Source: Mesotaenium endlicherianum (lineage: Eukaryota; Streptophyta; Zygnematophyceae; Zygnematales; Mesotaeniaceae). From it: a stretch of 64,000 nucleotides of DNA. The DNA lies in NCBI GenBank assembly GCA_009602735.1, contig WELA01010100.1, positions 325,859-389,858 of the forward strand. Direction: 5' to 3'. The position numbers were made by a program, and so were the translations under genes. The notes under the pieces were generated by a model. It was given only the letters and a program-made list of their open reading frames with translations, was not told where the DNA came from and made no database searches. Numbering within the stretch: position 1 is the first letter of the stretch; every line of letters begins with the position of its first letter. Shown piece after piece: positions 20,411-30,783 of the stretch.

Positions 20411-20414
20411 TTAA

Positions 20415-20910
20415 GCTTATACCCAAGTGCAGTAGCTCGACACACACCAGTAGTGGGGCTGGGCTCAAATGTGGGGTCGGAAAGGTAGGCTTTCCTAAGT
20501 CGTTCAAGGAAGGACTTTTTCACCTTTAGTGAAGTGAGTGCACACAGGACTTTATCTACAGCATGCTGGCTAAAGTTCCTTTCTTTCAAGTCAGGTCTTC
20601 TAGAGAGTGCATCAACAGGATTCAACTTCGTTGGTTTGTAGTCGATCTGGACTTGAAATCGCTTTAGCATCTGGCTCCAGCGGTTCTCCCTCCTTGACAG
20701 CTTGGATTTCTTCTGAAAGTGAGTCAGAGCTAGATGATCTGTAATCACCTTAAAAGCTTTACCATGTAAGTATGCTCTCCACTGTTTGAGCACATGAATG
20801 ATAGCTAGCAGCTCTTTATCATGCATTGAGTAATTAATCTCCGCTGGATTAAATTTCATAGACTCGTACAACACAGGATGCCACTCCTGCCATACATTAC
20901 CATCCTTTGT
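20415..20910 (-). pseudogene. RNase H C-terminal part and connection (chromovirus A)
   Basis: INYSMHDKELLAIIHVLKQW, VITDHLAL and the LSRRPDL tail are the standard end of Ty3 RNase H, followed by the link to integrase. The frame is open. Upstream it rejoins, over the GGTTT-flanked insertion, with the fragment at 25598 (LLQPADKT then TKDGNVW). Confidence 0.9.
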
Positions 20911-20915
20911 GGTTT

Positions 20916-21627
20916 TGAAAGGGGGAAGGGTGCGGGGAGTGCGCCCATACACACTCACGCACCCTCACCCGCGAGTGGAAGCGTGCACGAGGACCTTTCC
21001 TAGTTGCATACACAAGGTGGAGTGGCCTGGTGGTATGCCACCCTTGCAAGAGTTAGAGGGCTACATGAGAGAGGAGTGGAAAAGAACTCACTTTATTAAG
21101 AAAAGTCGTGTACAAGATAAGAAGGTTAGACTAGACTAAGCCCCCTCTACTTCCTTATGCTTCCCATTTATCCTTTAACTCTAAGTGTCCTCTCTAGCAA
21201 GGTACCTCCAGAACCTTCTCCTATGGCTCCTTCCATGTACTTGACCTTGCCTAGTTGGACAAGCTAGCACACTCACACGCACACAATCACACTCTAGAAT
21301 ATTCTACTACACAATCCACTAACTCCTCACGGAGTTTCTAGAAATTCCACGATCACTTTGGCACTCTACGTAATTGTACGTACTTTCTGGAACCCTCATG
21401 TTTCAATGTCCTACTTTCTGGACTCCAACCGAAATTTTCGTCACTGGACCTGTCCTTGTCACTAAATAGAATCTGTGACATTAAAAACTCACTAAAAACT
21501 TCCAAAATTCATAACTATCTCAATACTTGTCCAAATGACTTGAAATAAAGGCCAAAGTTCTTCTAAAATCACACTCTATGCATATAAAATACTAGAAAGA
21601 AACAAACTACACTTTCATAACCTTACA
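20916..21627 (-). repeat. 3' LTR of the non-coding retrotransposon
   Basis: It is 712 bp and nearly identical to 24882-25592, with a few substitutions (for example CATTAC/CACTAC-type changes near 21460). This points to fairly recent insertion. Confidence 0.9.
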
Positions 21628-22343
21628 TCATCCCCCTCCTCAAGATGCGACGTCCTCGGCGCATACTAAGCATAAGTGACGTAATATGAGGAATCGAGCT
21701 CACATATACGCTAGAAAAACACATATTCACATATATTATACAAGTTGCAGGTCTTGAACAGGCTCCAGGTTGATACTCATTACTCCAAACTTGCTCCACT
21801 TAGTGAAAGCTCCATCGCATACATTGTCTCCACACATGGCGTCTCCTTACACAAGTGCATCTTCTCTTCAACTCCTTCGTCTTGGAATAGGCCAATATCT
21901 TCATAAGGGCTGTAACATACTCCCTCCATCAACTCCACATACTCCAAAGCTGGATCCAAGGCATAATAGTCCGCCAAATCGCCAAAATACTCATTTTTCG
22001 CCCTCTTGGACAAGTGGCAGCTCCTCGTCGCGCCATGTGGCTTACTCGTGGTGCTCTTATAATTTTGACCAGATTACATCATGAACCTAAGTCCACTATG
22101 TTCCTGAACCTTCTGGTACCCTTAGCTACCTCTAGCTCTAAGCCATACTCCTTGTAGAGGTATTGCACTCTCTCACTCGTGTGCGTGACTCGTGGTGACC
22201 TCTCAAGACGCCAAGTGGCACCCCCCTGACTTTTTTTGACATTTTTAGCCTGAAAGTTGTGTAATCTACATAATATCTCCCCTTTGAACTCACTGGTATG
22301 CTTTGTTTCTCCTGATTCCAAGCCTAAGACCATGATACCAGAT
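21628..22343 (-). other. Interior of non-coding retrotransposon, part 2
   Basis: There is no gene. The purine tract lies at 21628-21642 next to the LTR. A primer-site-like TGGTATCATGG (minus) lies at 22330-22340 beside the inner LTR. Confidence 0.6.
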
Positions 22344-22902
22344 TGCGCCTTGCCTCACACATGTGGCTCGCACGGCAGTCCAGCAGACCGCCATGTGGCA
22401 CTGTCAGGACTTAAATTAATATTTTTATAAAAAAAATTACTTTTTCTGAATCTCAACCCATAGGACTACCTCTCCACAAAATTTCAGAGTCTGAATCAAA
22501 GTCTAACACTCAAATGAGATCGTCACTTTGTGCCTCATGCTCGTAGGACGCAGACGCGCGCAACATGGATAAAGCTCCCGCGCCTACAAATGGCACATGC
22601 TTAAACCCCTGATTCTGAAACTTGACTATGACTCAAGGAAGGCCTCATACTAGGCCTCTCACATCATGTAGGACTTCTAGTGAAAATATTACCCACTCTC
22701 TCCTAAGTAGGCAAAAAGTAGCCAAAATCTGCCAACTTTAAACCTCGCGCTCGCCTACCCGTAAAACCCTCAAACATAGACAGATTTGAGTATCTTCCAA
22801 GCTCTTGCTCTCAAACTTCTTTCCACTTCACATCTCTTAGTTACAACTGAACTCATGGGACTGGTTTGACCTTGCTTACAAGCACTATAAACAACTATAA
22901 CA
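22344..22902 (-). repeat. Second, unrelated LTR inside the non-coding retrotransposon
   Basis: It is about 559 bp and runs from TGTTATAG to CGCA on the minus strand. A purine tract (GATGAGGGGGGGGAG) precedes it and a tRNA-Met-like primer site follows it, so it looks both like a 3' LTR and like a 5' LTR. Its sequence differs from the outer LTRs. Confidence 0.65.
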
Positions 22903-24881
22903 CTCCCCCCCCTCATCATGAAGGTAAGGCGCTTACCACTCGAGTGTCCAAGTCCAGATTTTACGCCTCTCTCGTGCTTGCTTGTATAGGCGCTGATTCT
23001 CCTAGCTTCATGTCCAGGTCTTTGTCATATATCTCCATCTTAGGCAGGACATATCAGCCCCATAACACTTGGTCTCCTCCTCATAGGTCCATATCCATAA
23101 AGTCGTAGTCTCCATCAAGCGACGATAGTAATCTTCACAAGGCATGAGCGCGTAGTCTCGCTCGTGGTGCACCAAACTCCATCATAGTCTTCTCCTTGGC
23201 TAGATGCTCACTCCCACATACCTCTGGCTCTTCTTGAAGGTCAGCCTTCACACAAGGCTCCAAGAAACACATCTGGAACGCCTCCAAGAGCTCCATAACT
23301 TGGGCATACGCACATACTCTTAGTGCTTGCACCTCATCTTGTGCACGCACACACGTCGTCTTGCAAGCGGGCTTCTCTTGAGCTCACTTTCTAGGAGCTC
23401 CTCCACTTGAGCAGTTGGGGTCTGCTCTATATATGAGCAAGGGGATCATACACCTCTACTTGCTCCACCGGCGATGTACATTCGCCAAGGTTGTTAGGAG
23501 GCACGCTTGCTCCGTGTGATGACCGGGCCAAGGTCACCAAAACAAGCGCTTCTCCTTCACCTTCACCTTCCCGCGTCGCTTCTTTGCTAGCGGGCTGAAG
23601 ATAGCTACTTGTGGTCATATCTACCTCCACCTATTTCACTATCCTCACTTGACCATACTCCTCCTCGGTCTTCACTTGACCCGTGCACTAAAGCACTAGA
23701 GGATAGGCTACTCTCTTTGTGCAACTCCTTCCACATGCTTAGCTTCTTGAGTGCACTCTAGCCTTGGTCACCCCAATGACACTTCTTACTACTAAACCCA
23801 GCTTGCCTTGGTGCTCTACTTTCACATGAAGAGCTTCCATAGATGCACCAAAATCTGCCCCTTAACTATGCCATCACACAACTAATGGCACACACGCTTC
23901 AAGTGGGAGACATCTCTTGCACTAGCCCTCTTGCACCAACTTCATACCTTGCTTCTTCTTCCACACCATAGGCTTGTCTTCATCATAGTTCTCAACTCCA
24001 TATACTCCGTAGTACTCTCCTCCATAAGAAAAGAGAAATCTGAACTTGAAAGGCTCCATCTCCATCTCTCCTCTTTGAAGAAAAATCTCGAATACTTCTT
24101 CTTCTTGCTCCAAGCCTTCTCCACGGTGCTTCTCTTCACTTGAGGCTTCTTCTATCTCCATACAAGGTACCAAGCTCCATCATGGCTGGCCTCAAATAAC
24201 CAGTGGCTACATAGGAGTGATGCAAGGCAACCCAAATCTGGCCACATACTTGGCCAACTTGGTGCAACACCCCGGTGCACCCTCTCTTGAGCTCCTCATG
24301 AGCTCCTCTTGAGCTTGCGAGTGCTATGCCCGCCAAAGCTCCTAGACTTGCAAGTACACATGCTTGCTAAGTCCCTGGTTGCCTACCCTTAAAATCTGCT
24401 CCACCTTCATTGAAGATTTGAAATAAAGATGGGCACACACTCCTTTCTAGCCACTATCACCTCTATGCTAAGCCCCCTCGTCAAAGAAAGAGCTTAACAC
24501 TAAAGAGCTTGCATCTTCAAGGAAGAATCCAGCCGTGTGAACTCCAGATTCTCTTCATGCTCGTATGTCTCCATACTCAAGCAAAGGCTGCTCTATATTA
24601 CTTATATCACTACCATGCTTGGGCAACCTTCTCATACTACAAAGAAGACGTACAACAATCTGGTTGCATCCAAGTTGACACTTCTTGGAGCACCTCCCTC
24701 TTCCATCTCCTCCCTCCTTCAAGAGAGTGAGATGCTAGCTTGCATCAACGTCTTCATGGCTGCCCTTAGCAACTTATAAATCATCCTTGCTTCTCCTCTC
24801 TACCCTCTCTACACTCCTACAAGCATCACCAACCAAAGCTCCCTCCTCCAAATGAAGCAACTAGGTAGCTCCGATACCATG
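22903..24881 (-). other. Interior of non-coding retrotransposon, part 1
   Basis: There is no gene; only short frames occur. Many CTTC/TCTTCT and Cys/Glu-like low-complexity stretches are present. It begins with the primer site at 24868-24880. Confidence 0.6.
24868..24880 (-). promoter_or_regulatory. tRNA-Met-type primer binding site
   Basis: The minus strand reads ATGGTATCGGAGC next to the 5' LTR end. It resembles the initiator-Met site TGGTATCAGAGC, as in chromovirus A. Confidence 0.7.
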
Positions 24882-25592
24882 TGAAAGGGGGAAGGGTGCG
24901 GGGAGTGCGCCCATACACACTCACGCACCCTCACCCGCGAGTGGAAGCGTGCACGAGGACCTTTCCTAGTTGCATACACAAGGTGGAGTGGCCTGGTGGT
25001 ATGCCACCCTTGCAAGAGTTAGAGGGCTACATGAGAGAGGAGTGGAAAAGAACTCACTTTATTAGAAAAGTCGTGTACAAGATAAGAAGGTTAGACTAGA
25101 ATAAGCCCCCTCTACTTCCTTATGCTTCCCATTTATCCTTTAACTCTAAGTGTCCTCTCTAGCAAGGTACCTCCAGAACCTTCTCCTATGGCTCCTTCCA
25201 TGTACTTGACCTTGCCTAGTTGGACAAGCTAGCACACTCACACGCACACAATCACACTCTAGAATATTCTACTACACAATCCACTAACTCCTCACGGAGT
25301 TTCTAGAAATTCCACGATCACTTTGGCACTCTACGTAATTGTACGTACTTTCTGGAACCCTCATGTTTCAATGTCCTACTTTCTGGACTCCAACCGAAAT
25401 TTTCGTCATTGGACCTGTCCTTGTCACTAAATAGAATCTGTGACATTAAAAACTCACTAAAAACTTCTAAAACACATAACTATCTCAATACTTGTCCAAA
25501 TGACGTGAAATAAAGGCCAAAGTTCTTCTAAAATCACACTCTATGCACATAAAATGCTAGAAAGAAACAAACTACACTTTCATAACCTTACA
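24882..25592 (-). repeat. 5' LTR of the non-coding retrotransposon
   Basis: It is 711 bp and pairs with 20916-21627. Confidence 0.9.
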
Positions 25593-25597
25593 GGTTT

Positions 25598-26164
25598 TGT
25601 CAGCAGGCTGCAACAAAATAGCACCCATGGCAAAGTCAGAGGCATCAGTGACCACCTGCACCGGTTTGCTGGGGTCACACACGACTAGTACTGGGGCAGA
25701 ACAAAGAGCATCTTTAAGGGTCTGGAAGGCAGCCTGCTGCTCTTCCCCCCACACATACCCTATGTCTTTCTTAGTAAGGTTAGTCAGTTTATTGGCCTTT
25801 GTAGAATAATTCTCAATAAATCTCCTATAGTAGTTAGCCAACCCGAGGAAGGATCTAACTTTAGAGACAGAGTGTGGTACTGGCCAGTCCTTTATGGTCT
25901 GGACTTTCATAGGATCCACACTGATGCCTTGTTTACTGACAACGTGGCCTAAGAATTCAATACTTTCCTTAAAGAAATCACACTTGCTCATTTTAGCATA
26001 TAAGTGATTTCTTCTCAGAGAGTCCATGACTGTCTTTAAGTGTTCAGCGTGCTAAGCTTCATCTTTAGAGAAAGTTAAAATATCATCCAAGAAAACTTGC
26101 ACAAACTTATCCAAATAAGGTCTGAAAATGTCATTCATAGCACCCATGAAGGTCGCAGGAGCAT
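25598..26164 (-). pseudogene. RT C-terminal part and RNase H start (chromovirus A)
   Basis: The RT catalytic FLDD ([18 protein letters not shown]) is followed by an in-frame TAG. Then come FLGHVVSKQGISVDP, RSFLGLANYYRRFIENYS and the RNase H start VVTDASDFAMGAILLQ. Upstream it rejoins the fragment at 26890 across the solo LTR (FGLTNA then PATF). Confidence 0.9.
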
Positions 26165-26889
26165 TGTAATGAATCAGTATATTGGTTGACATAATATTCA
26201 TTTAAATATAACAGTTAATTTAGTTCAGCCTGCTGAACTCTAGTTAATAATCAGTCTGCTGGATTTTATATTTAATATCAGTTTAATGACTCAGCCGGAA
26301 GCAGCAGGCTGAAGTCAGCATAAGTCAGCTTGCTGATACATTCTTTGACAGCCAACTGACTTCCGTACTCGGTAGCAGCAAACTACCTCGATACGCATCT
26401 AAGTGTGGTATGCTAGATGAATGGCCAGATGACATCCCTATGATGGATGGCAATTCAGAATGATGGGAGATGGCGGTGGATTTGGTTAACCCAGGTCCTA
26501 TCAACGTGGTTAACTCCCGGGTAGGCGGTGCCATCGCACTGGCCGTTGAACAGTAAACTCATTCCATGTACATATGCAAGGCATTGCTCTCGAGTTCGGC
26601 ATTTGGAAACGAGGCCAACTCTCTTGTACAGCTTACTAAGAGAAACCTGAATCCAAGGCGAGAAGCCATTGATACGCGCTGTCTTCTAATCTTGCTTATG
26701 TATGAGTTTACTGATTGCATTATTGATGCTAGTTTACTCGCATTTGATTTACGAGTGTTGTTCACTGCTAGTGTGTTGTCCTTTTGCCGTTTAATCAGTT
26801 AACGGAAAATCGATAAAGATTACTTGCTGATATAAAGATCTTTATTAATTGTTAATCGCCTATTTGGTAAGTCAATTCATTTCAAGCAT
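26160..26889 (+). mobile_element. Solo LTR of the chromovirus A family inside RT
   Basis: The 720-bp LTR (26165-26884) is flanked by AGCAT on both sides. It reads TGTAATGAATC to TTTCA on the plus strand and splits RT cleanly. Solo LTRs arise when the two LTRs of a full element recombine. Confidence 0.95.
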
Positions 26890-27810
26890 TAGTCAGTCCA
26901 AATGGCATCACGTTGAACTCATAGTGTCCATAACGTGTGCGAAAGGGAGTCTTGTGTTCATCCCCCTCAGCAATTCTGATTTGATGATAACCACTTTTGA
27001 GATCTATCTTACTGAACACCTTAGCACCAACCAGGGTATCAAGCAAGTCCTCGATCCTGGGTAAAGCATACTTGTTCTTTACTGTAATTCTGTTTAGGGC
27101 TCTGTAATCCACACACATCCGCATACTGCCATTGTTTTTCTTAACAATTAGGATGGGTGCGCCGTAAGGTGATTTACTGGGAGAAATGTAACCATATTCC
27201 TCAAGCTCTGCAATGTGTGTTTTCAACTCCTCGCTCTTCACATAAGACAAGCCATATGTGCGTTGCCAGGGTGGCTGACTCCCAGGTAATAAATCAATCC
27301 TATGATCTACTTCCCTCTTAGGGGGTAGTCCTGGAGGCATATTAAATACATCCGTGTACTGAGCAACAATTTTTGCAGCAGTAGGGTGCTCCGGAGGGCT
27401 TACCTTTTTCTCAACCACTTCTTCAGGTTGAGGAGGTACCTCTCTTAGCAGCAGACAGAACATTCTGTCTTCCTTTTGGTTCCAGCTTTTGACAAACTTC
27501 ATTGCATTCAGCAACTTGCATTCTTCTGGAAGCCTCTTCTTTTCCTTCATTTGCCATCCACACACGACAAGAGGAAGAGCACTGGTGGGTGCCAAGTTAA
27601 ACTGCCCATCACTGGCTCCTCTCACTTTAACTGTACCTCTGCTCCAACACACTTCAGCTTGATGTCTATTAAGCCAGGACCTGCCTAGCACGAGATCATA
27701 AAAGCCAGTGTTGAGTACCTCAAATGTAAGCGTTTCAGTTAGAACTGCAATGCCAGAACCAAACTGGACCTCAATAGGCTTGGTTATAACTCCTCCTGGG
27801 ATACTTGAGG
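26890..27810 (-). pseudogene. Protease C-terminal part and RT N-terminal part (chromovirus A)
   Basis: [15 protein letters not shown] is the end of the aspartic protease. It is followed by [60 protein letters not shown] and [17 protein letters not shown] of the reverse transcriptase. The frame is open from about 27691 to the solo LTR and extends upstream to the insertion at 27811. Confidence 0.9.
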
Positions 27811-27814
27811 CATC

Positions 27815-28961
27815 TGTCGTGCGGTAGGAGGTCGGGTGCGTATCATCGACACAAGCATTGCATAATATGCAAGCAGGCTTTGCTGCAATGAAGTCTATAA
27901 TACATGTGGCTTTGTAGCCAAACGATAGTCAAGCGTCAAATGTTTTAATTAAGGAGTGTGTACTCTCCAGAGTGAGCACCTCAAGACTGTAATCTGGTAG
28001 GAAAACAACTAATGAAGTCTGGCCCAAAAGATCACTGGAAGCACATCATGATCTTCAAGAGTAGTCCTATGGCAGGGGGTATAAGCTGTGACTTTGCTCA
28101 CCACTTTTGAAGTTCTTCTAGTGATTGGAAGCCAGCAAGACTTGCTCTTCACAAGAGAGAGACTAAGTGGTCCTGAAAACACAAGAGATAAAAGTGTAAG
28201 CTTTACTGATAATCTCTGTGACTTACAATTGGCATAATGGGACTTCTAAAAAGATGTTCCTTTAGGGACATCTCTAGCACTTATACTCCTGGAGACCCGG
28301 CGTTGTGTGCGGCGGATCCAATGCATGTAGGCACTTTAGGAGGCTCTCCTTTGTCCACTAATGTGTACAAGGCATGTAGTAGCACTCCTATAGGCTAAGC
28401 ATAACTCAAACCAATCAAAGCAAAGCACGTAAAATATGCTAAGTGTCTCTTATTGGTGGAGCTTACCTTGAGTAGTTCTACCTAGATAGCGCCTCAAAAG
28501 TGAATCTGGAACTCGAGGAAGCTTCCTCTAGAAGTAGATGATGCAGTCACGAAGTTATAGCCTCAATGATGCACTTATACTATGGAAATGCAAGACTTAT
28601 GTAGTCTAAAGGGCTCGCGGATTTGTGCGCACAAAGCTAGGGGTCCTTGGGGTCACGAATAGTCAACATTGTCACCTTTGGGTGCATGGAGTCACAAGTT
28701 GGCCATTTGGTGTGGTTCCGCTAGGTGCCAAAAGAAGTGCGGACTAGATCGCGTCTATCTCGCTCGATAATAAACCAAATGACGCAAAATCAGTGCCATT
28801 CGGAAGATGCTTTGACGCGCTACACTTTGGTGACTCGGAAATCTAGAGAAGGTCAAAATATGGATGCGTAAAGTCAATGCAAAGTTGGTCTTCCTAGGTT
28901 GATGGTTCACACCCGTAGAGCTTGGTTTTGTGCGTCAACCTCGACTCAATAAATCATGACA
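27815..28961 (-). repeat. 3' LTR of methyltransferase retroelement copy 1
   Basis: It starts TGTCATGATTTATTG at 28961 and ends CACGACA at 27815. Its last 136 bp (27815-27950) also occur at 28964-29098 between the purine tract and this LTR. The 5' LTR (39917-40789) lacks the terminal ~270 bp. Confidence 0.8.
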
Positions 28962-28963
28962 GC

Positions 28964-29108
28964 TGTCGTGCGGTAGGAGGTTGGGTGCGTATCATCGACA
29001 CAGGCAATGCATAATATGCAAGCAAGCTTTGCTGCAATAAAGTCTATAATACATGTGGCTCTATAGCCAAACGATAGGCAAGCGTCAAATGTTTTAATTC
29101 CCCCCCCA
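28964..29108 (-). repeat. Extra LTR-end block and polypurine tract
   Basis: Bases 28964-29098 repeat the end of the LTR. The purine tract AGCTGGGGGGGAA lies just upstream at 29099-29110. The junction CACGACA-GC-TGTCATG resembles an LTR-LTR junction with two extra bases. Confidence 0.75.
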
Positions 29109-29112
29109 GCTC

Positions 29113-30747
29113 TCAGCCACCAGCTGATGGGCTGTGATCGCTGTCTAGAGCTAATGTAGTGCAGTCGCTACAGAACCAGTCTCCAGCTGGCACGCGAACC
29201 AGCGGCGGGTCAAGGCAGCCGATGTGGAAGCCGAGGTTGCAGCTGTCGCAAAGCAGCATCCTGGCCTCCTGGCCGGGGCTGTGGCAGATCTAGCACGCCC
29301 AGTCCTTGGGCGGCCTCGCGTCGCGGGGACAAACCTGCATGTCAAGGTTAGGAAGGTGGCATGGTCCACAATTCTTTTTGTGGTCCTTGTAAAGACGGCC
29401 ATCTGCGCCTTCCAGCTCCAGAACGCCTGACGCGAAGACACGTCTGACGCGCAGGATGACGGGCGAGCTGCTGGAGTCGAGGGTGTTCTTCGTCTGGCGT
29501 CGCAGGTACACGAAGTCACCTGTGGAGAACTGCAACACTCGCGGGCGATAGGCTCCTCCACGGGTCATGGCATGCCTCAGTGTGTCGCGGTGCTGAGCAA
29601 TGCTGAGGTTGTCCATGGCCATGGGCAGCAGGCGCCGAAAGAGCTGTGCACGCTGCCCGATAAGAGCGCTCCACGTCTCGGGACTGTCCAAGTCCATAAC
29701 GTTCTTGGCCACGGTCCTGGCTGCTGTGGGCAGGACTGGCTGTCGGCCGTAGAGAAGGAAGTAGGGAGAATGCAAGGCCAAGGAGGCCTGCTTACTGAAC
29801 CTGTACCCCGTAGCCAACCATGGGAGGGCGTCGTCCCAGTGGGTGCTGTCGTGGGCCAGGCAGTACTTCCGCAGCCCAAGCTTGACAATCTGCACCATGC
29901 GCTTTGCGAGGCCGTCAGCCTGGGGATGGTTGCGGGAGGTGGTGCGGTGGTCGATCATTGAGCATTCTAGCTGCTTTTGAAAGCTGCCCTGGAACTCTTT
30001 GCCTTGGTCGGTGAGGACCTCAGCGCAGCCGCCAAAGCGGCTAAGGACGTGGTCGAGGAAAGCCTGGGCAATCCTCTCACTGGCCTTGCTGGGCAACAAC
30101 ACTAGCTCGATCCACTTGGACATGTGCTCAATCATCACCAAGACATAGAGGTTGCCTCGGCGAGACTTGGGCAGCTCCCCAGCCAAGTCGAGCGACCACC
30201 TGTAGAACAGCCCCTGGATAGGGAGAGGGTTGAGAGCGACGGTGCGGGCTGTGAAGCTCGAGCGCACCCGGTCGCAAAGTGTGCAGCTGCTGACGACGTC
30301 GGCGACAACCTTAGTCATGCCGTGCCACCAGTACTCAGCCTGGAGGAGGCTGAGAGTGCGCTTAACCCCGAAGTGTCCAAGCGTCTCGTGCACACGTCGC
30401 ACCAGCTGGCTGCGTATAGCGGGCTCAGGGACCACCAGGACAGAGCCGTCCGCCATCATTTGCCGCATGCGCCCCTCCATGAAGACAAAGTCCCGGCTAC
30501 GCTTGAGGACGCGGTCACGCTCGCGCGCACTAATGCCTGGGACCAACTCCTTGGCCGTGACGTATTGCAGCACCGGGGTGTCGTCCCACACGTCCTCGGG
30601 CCCGCGCTGCAAGCTGTCCTGCTCCTCAGCTACTACCAAGGCCAGTCGTCGAGTGGTAACAGTCACCATGTCTAGGCTAGTGAGCCCTGCGGGCCGCACG
30701 TCGCCGTCAACGGTGAAGGCCAGGAATGCCGCCGCATGCCGGGCCAC
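29113..30747 (-). pseudogene. Integrase with C-terminal PHD finger, copy 1
   Basis: The long open frame has the HHCC finger (RVHETLGHFGVKRTLSLLQ, CTLCDRVR) and the integrase core: YRWSLDLAGELPKS with the first Asp, VLTDQGKEFQG with the second, and a Glu region altered to NHPQADGLAKRMVQ. A C-terminal GDFVYLRRQTKN segment follows. After PKDWAC a TAG interrupts a C4HC3 PHD finger (CxIC, CDSC, GFHIGC, WFCSDC) that ends at 29113. PHD fingers read the histone H3 tail. Here the finger takes the place that a chromodomain has in chromoviruses, so it could guide integration. The TAG replaces a CAG that is intact in copy 2. Confidence 0.9.
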
Positions 30748-30783
30748 TGGCTCATCCTCATTGTGGCGGGCTACCGTGAGGTC

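Larger units (their letters stand above)
18295..20414 (+). mobile_element. Internally deleted piggyBac-like element inserted in chromovirus A
   Basis: TTAA lies at 18295-18298 and 20411-20414, with inverted ends CACTAGGTATCCCA and CACTAGGTCTCCCA. The palindrome GACCATATATGGTC occurs twice near the left end and once near the right. Removing the element and one TTAA restores the retroelement reading (GYKL then KGGVWVTE). The interior keeps the two ends of a transposase gene and lacks the catalytic centre, so it could move only with a helper such as a full-length relative. Confidence 0.92.
20911..25597 (-). mobile_element. Non-coding LTR retrotransposon (LARD-like) inserted in RNase H
   Basis: The target duplication GGTTT lies at 20911-20915 and 25593-25597. 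Two near-identical LTRs of about 712 bp start (minus) TGTAAGG and end in TTTCA. The primer site TGGTATCGGAGC is next to the right LTR and a purine tract (GAGGAGGGGGATGA) is next to the left LTR, which sets minus orientation. The 3.25-kb interior has no frame longer than about 85 codons, so it relies on other elements for proteins. A second type of LTR lies inside it. Confidence 0.88.

Noticed and set aside
22344-22902. Ordinary solo LTR insertion inside the non-coding retroelement
   Set aside because: No target duplication flanks it. A purine tract and a primer site sit directly beside it, so it is reported as a fusion signal instead.
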